This document shows, piece after piece, positions 40,197 through 49,902 of a stretch of DNA of 55,515 bases (position 1 is the stretch's first letter; every line of letters begins with the position of its first letter). Position numbers and translations under genes: made by a program. This DNA comes from PVC group bacterium (lineage in GTDB: Bacteria > Verrucomicrobiota > Kiritimatiellia > CAIKKV01), in NCBI GenBank assembly GCA_945898015.1, contig CAMDGM010000023.1, positions 1 through 55,515 of the forward strand, written 5' to 3'. The notes under the pieces were generated by a model, which had not been told where the DNA came from, did not search any database, and worked only from the letters and a program-made list of their open reading frames with translations.

Positions 40197-42203
40197 ATGC
40201 GACCGACACGCGAGCAGATATCGAACAACGCGGCGCGATTGGCGGCGGTGTGGGGCGACGGGATTCCCGAGTGGAATGACAGCACACGCGCCGTGGCCGA
40301 CGACGCGTGTGCCGGTGTGATCCACTTCCACGCCAATGGGATCCTGCCGACCGCGGTGGGGCGGCGCGGGATCGCCTGGAGCGGGCCGCAGCACCCGCAC
40401 CAGGAATGGCGCGCGCAGTTGAACCGTTTCAAGTGGCTGGGACCATTGGCGGCCGGCTATCGCGCTACAGGCCACGACGATTATGCCAGGGCCGCGCGTG
40501 ACTGCATCGAAGACTGGATCGCCACGCACCCGACGCGGGAAGGCTGGCAGGCCTCGCCGTATGACAGCGTGCTGAATCTGTGCACCCGGCTGGGACATAG
40601 CCAGGGCGGCGGGTGGCTGAGCACGTTGCCGGTCTTCCTGAAGAGCTCCGTGTACGACGACGGTTTTGTGTCGGCGCTGCTCGACTCCGTGCTGGCGCAG
40701 ATGGACTATCTGCGGCGGCATATCGCGCCGGAGATCAACTGGCGGATCGCCAATGCCGACGGTCTGTTGGTCGGCGGCCTGTTGCTCGAGCCTCACCCGG
40801 CGGCTCGGTCCCTGCGCGACTTCGCCGTTCGGGTCCTCAACGATGCCTTCACCCGGCAGGTGCTGCCCGACGGCTGCCATTACGAGCGCAATCCCTCCTA
40901 TCACCACTGGATGACCACGGTCATGGACCGGTGCTGGACGCTGGGGCGGGCCATGCCGGAACTCGGACTGGCCGTGGACGCGGAAGGGGTCGCGCGCATG
41001 TACGACTACTCGCTGGCCGCGACGGCGCCGAACGGCGCCTGGAACGCGCTGCACGACTGCCAGGGCATCCGCAACCCGGACTACCGCAGCCCGGCCCGGG
41101 AGGGGCGCGCCGCCTTCCGCGCCCGGGCGGGATTGCCCGACACGCTCCCGCCCCCGTCGCGGTTCTTTCCGGATGCCGGCCACGCCCTGCTGCGCGCGGA
41201 CTGGACGCCGCGGGCGGACTACCTGACCTTCGATGCATCCCTGTACGGCAGTTGCCACTTCCATGCCGGCCGCAACAGCATCCAGTTCCACGTCAAAGGC
41301 CGCCCCATCCTGGTCGATCCGGGCTGGCTTTCGTATGAGGGCAGCGACCCGATGAGCGCCCACGGCCGCTCGACGCGCGCCCACAATACGCTGAACCTCA
41401 ACGGGTGGAACCAGTCCCCGTCCAACCCGGCAGAAACGCGGCACTTCGGCGCCGAAGGATATGACGTGGTGGCGTCGGAATACACAGGGGGCTACTGGTG
41501 CGGCGCGGACGACGGGACGTGTCAGGCCGGGGACGGCATCTGGGGCAGCCATCATCGCGCGCTCGTGTGGGTTCACGGCCGCTTCGCCGTGGCGATCGAC
41601 AATTTCACGCGCCACCCCGTCACGGATGAGCGTCGGCAACCGTCGATCGAGCTCAACTGGCAGTTCGACGAAGGGCCGGTCGTGCTCGATGACCGGGCCC
41701 GGACGGTGCATACGTGTTGCGAGGGGCCGAACCTGCTCATGCTTTTCCCCCTGGGCGCCGAGGCGTTCGAGCTGTCGGTTCATGCCGGCGAGCGCGCCCC
41801 CCTGCGCGGGTGGATCCCGACGCAGCAGGGCTATGGGCCCGCGCCCCAGCTCGTGGTCGAGCAGAAGCCGATGAAGCAGGCTTGGCTCGACATGGCCACG
41901 GTGCTGATCCCGTTCGAGGGGACGACCCCGCCGACGGTCCGGACCCGGATGTTCGAGAAGACGAATGACCGGCGCTACTGGAAGCTGGTGTTGGAATGGG
42001 CGGACGGTTCCTCGGACACGGTGGTGTGGAACTGGCGCCTGTGCCAGATGATCGGGGAAGTCGACGGGATGTCCACGGACGCCTCGCTGCTGCACGTGCG
42101 ACGTGGGCCGGACGGCGCCGTGCTGGGCGGCGCCGCATTCGACGGCACGTATTTGCAGCCGCAGGCGGGCGGCATTGACCGCTCCGGGGCCATCCTGTTC
42201 TGA
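40197..42203 (+). CDS. Heparinase II/III family polysaccharide lyase
   Basis: The 668-residue protein has the same fold as the lyase at 28850. The alpha/alpha toroid spans residues 60-320 (EINWRIANADGLLVGGLLLE, LPDGCHYERNPSYHHWMTT). The C-terminal beta-sandwich has CHFHAGRNSIQFHVKGRPIL and VDPG. A Tyr/His motif in NPSYHHW is the likely catalytic base region. No signal peptide. GGAGGG lies upstream, within the end of the deleted SDR fragment. The substrate class is likely an acidic or amino-sugar polysaccharide. It is separated by 20 bases from the next UroD-like gene. Confidence 0.9.
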   Translation: MRPTREQISNNAARLAAVWGDGIPEWNDSTRAVADDACAGVIHFHANGILPTAVGRRGIAWSGPQHPHQEWRAQLNRFKWLGPLAAGYRATGHDDYARAARDCIEDWIATHPTREGWQASPYDSVLNLCTRLGHSQGGGWLSTLPVFLKSSVYDDGFVSALLDSVLAQMDYLRRHIAPEINWRIANADGLLVGGLLLEPHPAARSLRDFAVRVLNDAFTRQVLPDGCHYERNPSYHHWMTTVMDRCWTLGRAMPELGLAVDAEGVARMYDYSLAATAPNGAWNALHDCQGIRNPDYRSPAREGRAAFRARAGLPDTLPPPSRFFPDAGHALLRADWTPRADYLTFDASLYGSCHFHAGRNSIQFHVKGRPILVDPGWLSYEGSDPMSAHGRSTRAHNTLNLNGWNQSPSNPAETRHFGAEGYDVVASEYTGGYWCGADDGTCQAGDGIWGSHHRALVWVHGRFAVAIDNFTRHPVTDERRQPSIELNWQFDEGPVVLDDRARTVHTCCEGPNLLMLFPLGAEAFELSVHAGERAPLRGWIPTQQGYGPAPQLVVEQKPMKQAWLDMATVLIPFEGTTPPTVRTRMFEKTNDRRYWKLVLEWADGSSDTVVWNWRLCQMIGEVDGMSTDASLLHVRRGPDGAVLGGAAFDGTYLQPQAGGIDRSGAILF

Positions 42204-42223
42204 AACACGGGGAAGGATAGTTC

Positions 42224-43462
42224 GTGATGAATCGGCGTGATACATCGATCGTTAAGGAGTTGGCTTCGCAGGTGGCGGAGATCGCCGCGCTGCCGGTGCA
42301 GGATGAAAAACGGGCGCTGTGGCGCAAGCTGAACGCCCTGAAGCCGGACCGACCCATGGTCATGATCGACCAGGTTTGCTGGAACGAGATGAACCTGGAT
42401 GACGAACTGACCCTTCGATGCCAGGACCCCGAATGCCGGCAATACGAAAACCACCTGCGCAAGCTGCTCTATCAGTGGCGCCACTTCCCCGTGGACATGG
42501 TGGTGGAATCCTTCATCCGGGTGCCCCGGGCGATCGAGAGTTCGGGGCACGGCGTCGCGGTCAAGGAGACGGTCGCGGTGAGCGATCCCACCAGCGGGAT
42601 CGTCGGGCATCAGTTCTTCAACCAGTTCGAGACCGATGCCGATCTGGACAAAATCAAGACACCGGTTGTCACGCACGACCCGGCTGAGACGAGCCGTCGC
42701 TTGGAGGTGGCGCACGGGCTGTTCGACGGCATTCTCGGCGTTGTCGAGGAAGGATACGACCCCTCCTACATGACCGTCTGGGATCCCATCAGTTTCTGGA
42801 TGGGCGTGGAAGGCGCCCTGTACGCGCTGATCGATCGCCCGGACTTCATGGCCGAGCTCGTGCGTCGGGTGGTCAACGGCAACCTCAGCCTGCTGGATCA
42901 ATTGGAGGCGCAGGGGCTGCTGTGTCACCCCCAGCCGCTGGTTCACTGCACCGGCGCCTGGACGGACGAGTTGCCGGGGCCGGGCTTCGATCCGACCCGT
43001 CCGCGCACCCGGGATCTGTGGATGTTCAGCATGGCGCAGATGTTCTCCACCGTGTCACCGGCGATGTTCGAGGAGTTCGAGATCGATCCGTGCCTGCCGG
43101 TCTTCCGGCGTTTCGGGTGCGTCTACTATGGCTGCTGCGAACCTCTCGACCGTAAGATGGCGCAGGTGCGAAAGATCCCCAACGTGCGCAAAGTGTCGAT
43201 GAGCCCCTGGGTGGACGAAGAGTTGGGCGCGGGCGAGATCAAGGGTGACTACGTCTTTTCGCGCAAGCCGAACCCGGCCCTGCTGGCGTGGCCGCAGTTC
43301 AATGCGCAGGCCGTGCGCGAGCACCTGCAGGCGTCGGTGGATGCCTGCGCCCGGCATGGCTGTCCGCTGGAACTGATTCTCAAGGACATCAGCACGGTGA
43401 AGTACGAACCGCAGCGCCTCTTCGAGTGGGCGCGCCTGGCGATGGAAGCGGTGGGGGCGTGA
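42224..43462 (+). CDS. UroD-like protein, divergent Cys-Cys type
   Basis: A 412-residue member with a distinctive opening (MMNRRDTSIVKELASQVAEI) and PMVMIDQVCWNEMNLDDELT. The active-site region has YYGCCEPLDRKMAQVRKIPN and VRKVSMSPWVDE, with CysCys where others have HxC. It ends EWARLAMEAVGA. This subgroup is common near glycosidases in PVC genomes and has no proven activity. The relic at 30936 is a deleted copy of this type. A run of 104 bases separates it from the next UroD-like gene at 43566. Confidence 0.9.
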   Translation: MMNRRDTSIVKELASQVAEIAALPVQDEKRALWRKLNALKPDRPMVMIDQVCWNEMNLDDELTLRCQDPECRQYENHLRKLLYQWRHFPVDMVVESFIRVPRAIESSGHGVAVKETVAVSDPTSGIVGHQFFNQFETDADLDKIKTPVVTHDPAETSRRLEVAHGLFDGILGVVEEGYDPSYMTVWDPISFWMGVEGALYALIDRPDFMAELVRRVVNGNLSLLDQLEAQGLLCHPQPLVHCTGAWTDELPGPGFDPTRPRTRDLWMFSMAQMFSTVSPAMFEEFEIDPCLPVFRRFGCVYYGCCEPLDRKMAQVRKIPNVRKVSMSPWVDEELGAGEIKGDYVFSRKPNPALLAWPQFNAQAVREHLQASVDACARHGCPLELILKDISTVKYEPQRLFEWARLAMEAVGA

Positions 43463-43565
43463 TATAGCCGACCCCCGCGCGGCGGCACTGGAGCAGCCCG
43501 AGTGCATGGGGCCGGCGAGTCGCCCAAGAGCACGGATGAGGAACTTGAAAGAGCTGAGGGACGAA

Positions 43566-44639
43566 ATGACGGACAACATCTATCTCACGTACATGGGCCG
43601 GGGGCCCAAGCGGATCGAGCATTGGGAGCACTGGTCGTGCCCGGACGCCGAGACCTATCTGGCCGGGATCGATCGCTACGATCATCCGCGCCAGTGCCGG
43701 CTTCGCCTGCAGGAGTTGTACCCCCAACTCCGGCTGGGAGTGCCGGAAACGGACGACCCGATCCCGCGGCTGGAGGCCCAGCAGGACAAGGGAAAAGGCC
43801 GGTGGGGTGACTCGTACCGCGACCACTGGCAGCAGGACGTGGCGGCGCACCGGTTCCGGAGCCTCGAGGACATGCTGAAGTTCAGCCCGCTGGAACAGGC
43901 GGACTTCACGGGATGGCGCACGGTGGAGGAAGGCGACTTCGGCAGCGAGGAGGCCATCTACCGGCGGTACCGCGGGGCGTTCCCGGCCGAGTGGGGCGAC
44001 CGGGCGCCCGAGGGGTCGTCGGCGTCCGTCTTCTTCTACAACACGATGTTCATGTGGCCGATGCTGGTGTTCGGCTACGAGAACTTCCTGATGCTGTGCC
44101 TGGAGCCGGAGTTCGAGCGGATCATGGACGAGTTCGCGGAGATCAACCGGCGGGTGTTCCGCGCGTTTGCGCGCCTGCCGGTCAACTTCGCGATCTGCCA
44201 CGACGACATCGTGCTCTCGAACGGGCCGGTGTGCAGCCCGGAGTGGATGCGGAAGTTCATCTTTCCGCGGTACCAGGAGTACTGGGACATCCTGCGCAAG
44301 GCGGGCAAGGAAGTGATCTTCATGGTGGACGGGTGCGTGGATGCGTACGCGGACGACGTGATGGCGTGCGGGGCGCGGGGGATCGTCAGCGAGCCGTTCA
44401 CGGACTACAAGCGGCTGGCGCGCACGTACAAGGACTGCTTCCTCGCCGGGGAGGGCGACAACCGCATCCTGATGCGGAACCAGCCGGCGGAGATCCGCGC
44501 CATGGTGGAACGGATGGCGGAGACGGGCCGGATGTCGAGGGGGTACATGATGTGCATCGGGAATCACATCCCGTGGAACGTGCCGCCGGATGCGATCAAG
44601 CGCTACCTGGATCTCTCGGCGGAACTGGCAACCCGCTGA
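43566..44639 (+). CDS. UroD-like protein
   Basis: A 357-residue member of COG0407 (LYDHPRQ-type N-terminus: YDHPRQCRLRLQELYPQLRL). Typical features are FFYNTMFMWPMLVFGYENFL, FAICHDDIVLSNGPVCSP and the tail MMCIGNHIPWNVPPDAIKRY. The zinc HxC position reads VDGC. The ATG at 43566 has GAGGGA; earlier ATGs at 43506 and 43536 are poorly supported. It precedes the GH84 gene by 66 bases. Function unknown. Confidence 0.88.
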   Translation: MTDNIYLTYMGRGPKRIEHWEHWSCPDAETYLAGIDRYDHPRQCRLRLQELYPQLRLGVPETDDPIPRLEAQQDKGKGRWGDSYRDHWQQDVAAHRFRSLEDMLKFSPLEQADFTGWRTVEEGDFGSEEAIYRRYRGAFPAEWGDRAPEGSSASVFFYNTMFMWPMLVFGYENFLMLCLEPEFERIMDEFAEINRRVFRAFARLPVNFAICHDDIVLSNGPVCSPEWMRKFIFPRYQEYWDILRKAGKEVIFMVDGCVDAYADDVMACGARGIVSEPFTDYKRLARTYKDCFLAGEGDNRILMRNQPAEIRAMVERMAETGRMSRGYMMCIGNHIPWNVPPDAIKRYLDLSAELATR

Positions 44640-44705
44640 TGCCGGCGACGGGCAGAAGACAATCAACGTATCGTTTCTGAGTGGCCGAGACGGGGAAGGA
44701 ATCGA

Positions 44706-46037
44706 ATGAAGACGCCGGAATGGCCGCGTTATCGCGGTGTGATCGAGGGGTTCTACGGGCCGATGTGGTCGCACGAGGAGCGGCTGCATCTCATCCGCCA
44801 CTTGCGCGGCTGGAACATGAACCTCTACATCTACGGGCCGCGGGACGATCCCTACCACCGCCTCCGGTGGGAGGCGCCGTACCCGGCGGAGGAGTGGCGG
44901 CGCTTCACCGAGTTGGCGAACGAAGCGCGGCGGCAGCAGGTGGAGTTCTCCTATGCGATTTCGCCGGGGACAAGCTTCGACCCGGACCGCCCGGAGCACC
45001 GGCGGGCGCTGATGGACAAGTTGCAGCCGTTTGTCGATCTCGGTTGTACGTTCTTTCCCCTCCTGTACGACGACGCGAACGGCGTCAGCGACTTCGATAC
45101 GGAGGCGGGCGAGCGCTTGGCCGAACGCCAGGCCCGCGCGATGAACGGCATGGCGGAAGCCCTCGCGGCGCGGTGCGCGGCGGCCCGTTTTCTCTTCTGC
45201 CCCACGCAGTACATGACGGCGGACAAGTCGCGGTACCTGTGCCGGCTGCACGCGCTCCTGGACCCGCGCATCGAGACCGTGGTTACGGGAGTCGATTCCG
45301 GTACGGATGGTATCTGCCCGCGAACGTTTTCCGACGAAGGCGCCCGCCGGTACTTCGAGAACTTCGGGCGCCGTCCCTTCCTGTGGGACAACTTCAACGT
45401 GCGGGACAACTCGCTGAACACGCTGCACTGGAGCCCCTACCAGGGGCGGGGCGCGCACCTGCCCGAGCTCTGTTCCGGGATCGTGCTCAATCCCCAGAAC
45501 CATTACCTGCTGAACCTGCCGGTGTTCGGCTGCGCGGGCGACTACTTCGCGACCCCGCGCGGCTACGATCCGCGGGCCTCGATGCGGCGGCATCTCGCGG
45601 AGCTGATGGGAGAGGAAGTCGCGGAGTTGGGCGTCGAGCTGTCGCGGTGGTTCACAGCCGAGTGGTTTGCCCGCCCCGGCGACGGGTTCCTGTCGAGCGA
45701 GGCCAACCTGCCGGCGTTTGGCGACGGGCCGCCGGCCGGATCGGCGCGGAAGGCGCTTCTGGCCGGGGTGCGGGAGCGGCTGGCGCCGCTGACGGATTTC
45801 AAGGGGCGGTTCAACCGCGCGCTGATACCGCCGCAGGTGGCGGGCGCGCTCGTTCCCTACGCGAGCCTGCTGACGGACTACGCGCAGGCCATGGTGGAGT
45901 TCTGCGACAGCGTCGAAGGGGCGCGCGCCGACGGCGCGGCCGCGCGGCTGTTGGAGCGCGTGGATCGGCCGGAGACGGAGTGTTTCCGTCTGCCGTTCTC
46001 GCTGATCGAGTATGCCCGGTGGCTGGCGCGGATGTAA
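44706..46037 (+). CDS. GH84 beta-N-acetylglucosaminidase (O-GlcNAcase-like)
   Basis: The 443-residue protein has the GH84 catalytic region: RGVIEGFYGPMWSHEERLHL (residues 9-28), NLYIYGPRDDPYHRLRWEAP (38-57) and the paired catalytic aspartates Asp122-Asp123 in LLYDDAN. The GH84 reaction uses substrate-assisted removal of N-acetylglucosamine. There is no signal peptide and no extra binding domains, so the length is close to a catalytic core. Upstream is AGGGGAAGGAA. It lies before a nitroreductase and SDR. Confidence 0.93.
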   Translation: MKTPEWPRYRGVIEGFYGPMWSHEERLHLIRHLRGWNMNLYIYGPRDDPYHRLRWEAPYPAEEWRRFTELANEARRQQVEFSYAISPGTSFDPDRPEHRRALMDKLQPFVDLGCTFFPLLYDDANGVSDFDTEAGERLAERQARAMNGMAEALAARCAAARFLFCPTQYMTADKSRYLCRLHALLDPRIETVVTGVDSGTDGICPRTFSDEGARRYFENFGRRPFLWDNFNVRDNSLNTLHWSPYQGRGAHLPELCSGIVLNPQNHYLLNLPVFGCAGDYFATPRGYDPRASMRRHLAELMGEEVAELGVELSRWFTAEWFARPGDGFLSSEANLPAFGDGPPAGSARKALLAGVRERLAPLTDFKGRFNRALIPPQVAGALVPYASLLTDYAQAMVEFCDSVEGARADGAAARLLERVDRPETECFRLPFSLIEYARWLARM

Positions 46038-46055
46038 GAAGAGAGGAGCTGCGAT

Positions 46056-46562
46056 ATGGAATTCTACGACGTGATTCGGGAGCGGCTGAGTGTGCGGGCC
46101 TACACGGACCAGGCGGTGCCGGATGCGACCCTGGCGCGCATCCTGGAAGCGGCGCGCCTGGCGCCGTCGGCGTGCAACCGCCAGCCGTGGCATTTGTACG
46201 TGGTTCGGGACGAGGCGGTGCGTCAGGCGCTCTTTGGGCCGGAGAAGCAGGATTGGGCGGCCCGGGCGCCGCTGGCTATTGTGGCCTGCAGCCGGCCCGC
46301 CGACGCCTGGGTGCGCTGGGCCGACCAGAAGAATCACGCGGACATCGATCTGGCGATCCTGTTTGAGCATATCGTCCTGGCCGCCACCGCGGAAGGGCTC
46401 GGAACCTGCTGGATCTGCGCCTTTGATCCGAAGAATGTACGCGCCGCCTTGCGGCTGCCGGTGGAACTCGAGCCGGTTGCCATGACTCCGCTGGGCTACG
46501 CCGCCAAGCCTTCCCAACCCAATTCACGCAAACCGCTGGACCAGATCGTGACGCGGCTATAG
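46056..46562 (+). CDS. Nitroreductase family oxidoreductase
   Basis: A 168-residue flavoprotein with RERLSVRAYTDQAVPDATL at the N-terminus, the FMN-binding RLAPSACNRQPWHLYVV and HIVLAATAEGLGTCW, all standard in the nitroreductase family. The length is typical of short members. The substrate is not indicated; it is only 18 bases after GH84 and 22 bases before the SDR, so the three are probably cotranscribed. Confidence 0.93.
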   Translation: MEFYDVIRERLSVRAYTDQAVPDATLARILEAARLAPSACNRQPWHLYVVRDEAVRQALFGPEKQDWAARAPLAIVACSRPADAWVRWADQKNHADIDLAILFEHIVLAATAEGLGTCWICAFDPKNVRAALRLPVELEPVAMTPLGYAAKPSQPNSRKPLDQIVTRL

Positions 46563-46584
46563 TCAGCCGCAGGAGAATACCGAC

Positions 46585-47352
46585 ATGGACAAACTCAAAA
46601 ACAAAGTCGCGATCGTCACCGGCGGCACCAGCGGGATGGGGCGGGGGATCGCGGAGCTGTTCGCCGCGGAAGGCGCGTGTGTTGTTATCAGCGGACGCGA
46701 CGAGGCCCGCGGGAATGAGGTCGTGGACGGCATCGTGGCCCGCGGCGGGGCGGCGGCGTTCGTTGCGGGCGACATCGCGGAGGTGGAGACGAACCAGCGA
46801 CTGGTGGATACGGCGGTCCAGCGTTTCGGCGGGGTTCAGATACTGGTCCCCAACGCCGGCATTCTCGGCATCGGCGGCGTGCTGGAGGCGCCGCTGGAGG
46901 TGTGGAAACGGACGATCGACGTCAACCTGAACGCCGTCTACTACCTGATCAAGCTGGCGGCGCCGGCGATGTTGAAGGGCGGCGGCGGCAGCATCGTGGT
47001 CAATGGCTCGATCGCCGCGTACAAGGGATTCCCCAACCACCCGGCGTACTGCGCCAGCAAGGGCGCCCTGATCCCCCTGGTCCGGCAGTTGGCCCTCGAT
47101 CTCGCCCCGACGATCCGGGTCAACATCCTGTGTCCGGGCCAGGTGGACACGCCGCTGCTGTGGGACTCCGCGAAGGCTTTCCCGGATCCGGAGAAGGCCG
47201 TGCAGGCCGTGGCGGATCGGATGCCGCTCAAGCGGCTGGGCACGCCGGAGGACATTGCGAAGGCGGCGCTGTTCCTCGCAAGTGACGACGCTTCCTGGAT
47301 CACCGGCGCGGCGTTGACCATTGACGGCGGGATCATGGCAGGAGGCGGATGA
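46585..47352 (+). CDS. Short-chain dehydrogenase/reductase
   Basis: The 255-residue protein has the Rossmann motif TGGTSGMGRGIAE (residues 13-25), NAG (about 90), the catalytic Ser in VVNGSIAA, and Tyr155/Lys159 in YCASK. Near the C-terminus is LTIDGGIMAGGG. It probably oxidises or reduces a sugar or sugar-derived hydroxyl using NAD(P)H. The degraded paralogue at 40002 shows the family was duplicated. Its stop overlaps the ATG of a deleted ORF at 47349. Confidence 0.95.
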   Translation: MDKLKNKVAIVTGGTSGMGRGIAELFAAEGACVVISGRDEARGNEVVDGIVARGGAAAFVAGDIAEVETNQRLVDTAVQRFGGVQILVPNAGILGIGGVLEAPLEVWKRTIDVNLNAVYYLIKLAAPAMLKGGGGSIVVNGSIAAYKGFPNHPAYCASKGALIPLVRQLALDLAPTIRVNILCPGQVDTPLLWDSAKAFPDPEKAVQAVADRMPLKRLGTPEDIAKAALFLASDDASWITGAALTIDGGIMAGGG

Positions 47353-47441
47353 ACCGCGTGCCCATCTGCCTTGTAAACTGGCTCAACGAACTCGGCACCG
47401 GCGGGCTCATGGGGCCGGTGGTGCTGTATCGGGAGAAGTGA
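47349..47441 (+). pseudogene. Deleted gene: coupled start and a C-terminal tail
   Basis: An ATG overlapping the SDR stop opens MNRVPICLVNWLNELGTGG and then reads LMGPVVLYREK to a TGA at 47439-47441. Thirty residues is far below the size of a family that would carry such a tail. I take it as start-plus-tail of a deleted gene, by analogy with the other cases; it could also be a real short peptide. Family unknown. Confidence 0.35.
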
Positions 47442-47491
47442 TTCGGAAACAGGCGGGCTGGCAGGAGAACGATGAGCGCGAGGATTGCTAC

Positions 47492-48487
47492 ATGAAGAAC
47501 AACGACCACAACAACACCATCGAAATACGCCCGCACCATCTGCTTTGCCTTTTCTGCGCGCTGGAACAGCCGGCGGCTGTTCCAGCGCCCGAGGCGATCG
47601 CCCAACTCGCGGAGGCGATCCGCCGCGATCCCGGCCTTCCGCTGGCCCTGACGTGCCGGTCGGATGACTCGTTCGCCTTCCAGTCGCCCCGGGACAGTGC
47701 GGATCCTGCGCCAGACGCCGGCTTCCGGCAGAAGCAGGACATGGAGGTTCTCTTCCGCATGGACCTCTCACCGGGAACGGTTCTGCCGGCGCGCATCGCC
47801 GTGGCGCGGGCGCGCAAGGCGTGCACCTCGGTTTCCGGCATCTGCGGGTATGGCGAGGCCACCAGTCCGGCCTGGCAAGGATGCCCACTGGCCGGCACGG
47901 GCCTCTATGAGCGCGCGCGGGAGACGGGGATGGACACGATCTTTCCCCCGCGGGACAACCCCGGGATGGAGCGGGACAAGGCCTCCTCGCTGGAGGCGAT
48001 GCGCGCCGCCGCGGCGGTTCGCGTCCGCCCGCACATCCTCCTCTGCGCGGTGGCCCAGTACGGGCGGGGCATCCGCCCGCCGTTCAAGGACGACAACCTG
48101 CCGGAGCTGTTCCAGCTCATCCTGGAGCGCCCGGAGACGCGGATCGAGCTGGTCGGCGGGGCGGACGCGATGATGTGCGCGCCGTGCGGGGCGCGCTGCA
48201 CCGCCCGCGGGACCTGCATGGGGCCGGGCTTCGTGAACTCGGGCGGGCTGTTCAACGAACTCAAGGATCTGCGAATCCTGCAGATCCTGGGGCTGACCTT
48301 CGGGGACGTGTTGCCGGGGTGCGACTTGTACCGGCGGATCTTCGAGCGCATGCCCACGACCGTGAACACCTGCGCGCTGGAGCGGTCGGTCCCGGAGCTT
48401 TCGGTCTGGTGGGATCCATGTCCCTGCGGCGGGTACGAGAAGGGCCGGACGGAACTGATGCGGGAGATGGGGTTGAACAGCCGATGA
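47492..48487 (+). CDS. DUF1284 domain protein with two RPHxLLC halves
   Basis: The 331-residue protein contains two related halves: residues 12-30 read IRPHHLLCLFCALEQP and residues 178-200 read VRPHILLCAVAQYGRGIRPP. RPHHLLCL is the DUF1284 signature. Cys-rich clusters follow (ACTSVSGICGYGEATSPAWQ; ADAMMCAPCGARCTARGTCM), suggesting metal binding. It ends in WWDPCPCGGYEKGRTELM. A degraded copy of that tail lies at 51059. Function unknown. GAGG precedes the ATG at 47492. Its stop is coupled (ATGA) to the next gene. Confidence 0.85.
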   Translation: MKNNDHNNTIEIRPHHLLCLFCALEQPAAVPAPEAIAQLAEAIRRDPGLPLALTCRSDDSFAFQSPRDSADPAPDAGFRQKQDMEVLFRMDLSPGTVLPARIAVARARKACTSVSGICGYGEATSPAWQGCPLAGTGLYERARETGMDTIFPPRDNPGMERDKASSLEAMRAAAAVRVRPHILLCAVAQYGRGIRPPFKDDNLPELFQLILERPETRIELVGGADAMMCAPCGARCTARGTCMGPGFVNSGGLFNELKDLRILQILGLTFGDVLPGCDLYRRIFERMPTTVNTCALERSVPELSVWWDPCPCGGYEKGRTELMREMGLNSR

Positions 48488-49902
48488 CGTCTTCACCTGA
48501 CGGGCATCCCGTAAAAAGTTACCTGACCGTCACGCCGCCCGGGCCGGTGACGGACCGGGTGGAACTGGATATCCGCTGGACGATCGACGCGGGTGGCGTG
48601 CCGGCGCGTTCCGTCAAGGTCGCGCTGACCCATGACGGCGCGGCCGTCGGCGCGGCGGAAACGCTGGACCTGGGCGCGGGAGAAGTCGTCGCCCGCGGCA
48701 TCCGGCTCACGACGGAAGGAATGAACGGGGATCGAACCTTTGTCCTGTCGGTCAGCGTGGAGGGCCAGCCGTTGCCGGCGGTCGCCCGGTCCGTCACCGT
48801 GTTGCCGTCCGCGACCCGGAGCCCGCGGCTCATCGGCGGCGCCTGGGTGGGGCTGACCCACTGGAGCGAGGACGAAGGGCTGTACTGGAACCGGGAACTC
48901 TCGCAGTTCACGGCGGACGACTGGCGCGAACTGGTGCGGGGCATGAAGGCGCTCGGCATGCGCACGATCATCGTCCAGGAGACCTGGCGGAATCCGGTCT
49001 GGTACGGCCGCCACTATCACCAGATGACGGCGGAAAACTATCGCGAAACCTATGCCGGACGCGCCTACTACCCCTCGCGGCTCTGGCCGGGCCGGGTGGA
49101 ATTGCCGTGCGGGGATCCGGTCGACACCATCCTGGACGAGGCGGACAAGCAGGGGATGCGCGTGTTCCTGGGGATGGGACTGTACGCCCATTTCGACTAC
49201 ACGGCCGGGTCGCTGGCCTGGCACCGGGACGTGCTGCGCGAGTTGTGGTCGATGTACCGGCGGCACGATTCGCTCCATGGCTGGTATGTGTCCGAGGAGC
49301 TGAGCGGTCCGCTGCGGCCCCATGAACAGCGCTACTGGGACGCCACGGACGAGTTCCGGTCCGAGGTGCTGGCGTTTTTCAAGGGGCTGCGGGAGACCGT
49401 CCGGGAGCTGGCGCCGCACACGCTGCTGATGGTCGCGCCGGACGCCAATGTCGGCGAGGCGGCCGATGTCTGGCCGGAACTCCTGCGGCAGTGCGACATC
49501 GCCTGTTTCCAGGTCTATCAGAAGCAGCCGCCGGAGGCCGTCCGCCGCATGCAGGCGTGGTGCGACGCCGCGGGCTGCCACCACTGGTGGGACCTGGAGA
49601 TCTTCGGGTTCGAACATCCCGGCAAGCCCGGCGCGCACAGGGACGGGTACACGAAGACGCTGCCGGACGGCACGGAACAGTGGATTCCGACGCCGCTCAT
49701 CCCCCAACCGATGGAACTGCTGAAGCGGGAAATGGGGCAGATGGATTCCCTGGAATACATCTGCGCCTATCAATATCCCGGCCTGTTGTGCGCGCCCGGC
49801 GCGCGGTTGAAGCCCGGCGGCGAGCCGGCGGTGCGGCTGTATCGGGATTATCAGGCATACGTCGCGGCCCGAAATCCTGCTCAAACGGAAGGAAAGCCAT
49901 GA
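48484..49902 (+). CDS. DUF4434-like TIM-barrel protein
   Basis: The 472-residue protein has an N-terminal beta-sandwich (residues 10-115, DRVELDIRWTIDAGG). A barrel with WRELVRGMKALGMRTIIVQE, DTILDEADKQGMRVFLGMGL and YVSEELSGPLRPHEQRYWDA follows, then CHHWWDLEIFGFEH. It matches the DUF4434 group of putative glycoside hydrolases. Glu in VSEELSG and in WWDLEIFG are plausible catalytic residues. The reaction is unknown. It overlaps the DUF1284 stop by ATGA and overlaps the next gene by ATGA. Confidence 0.85.
   Translation: MTSSPDGHPVKSYLTVTPPGPVTDRVELDIRWTIDAGGVPARSVKVALTHDGAAVGAAETLDLGAGEVVARGIRLTTEGMNGDRTFVLSVSVEGQPLPAVARSVTVLPSATRSPRLIGGAWVGLTHWSEDEGLYWNRELSQFTADDWRELVRGMKALGMRTIIVQETWRNPVWYGRHYHQMTAENYRETYAGRAYYPSRLWPGRVELPCGDPVDTILDEADKQGMRVFLGMGLYAHFDYTAGSLAWHRDVLRELWSMYRRHDSLHGWYVSEELSGPLRPHEQRYWDATDEFRSEVLAFFKGLRETVRELAPHTLLMVAPDANVGEAADVWPELLRQCDIACFQVYQKQPPEAVRRMQAWCDAAGCHHWWDLEIFGFEHPGKPGAHRDGYTKTLPDGTEQWIPTPLIPQPMELLKREMGQMDSLEYICAYQYPGLLCAPGARLKPGGEPAVRLYRDYQAYVAARNPAQTEGKP

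Noticed and set aside
39999-42245. A 748-codon open frame on the minus strand
   Set aside because: It is antisense to the second heparinase II/III gene, with shadow-type composition.
43389-46517. A 1042-codon open frame on the minus strand
   Set aside because: It lies opposite the well-supported UroD-like and GH84 genes. The protein is Arg-, His- and Pro-rich without any motif, as expected of GC-rich antisense shadow.
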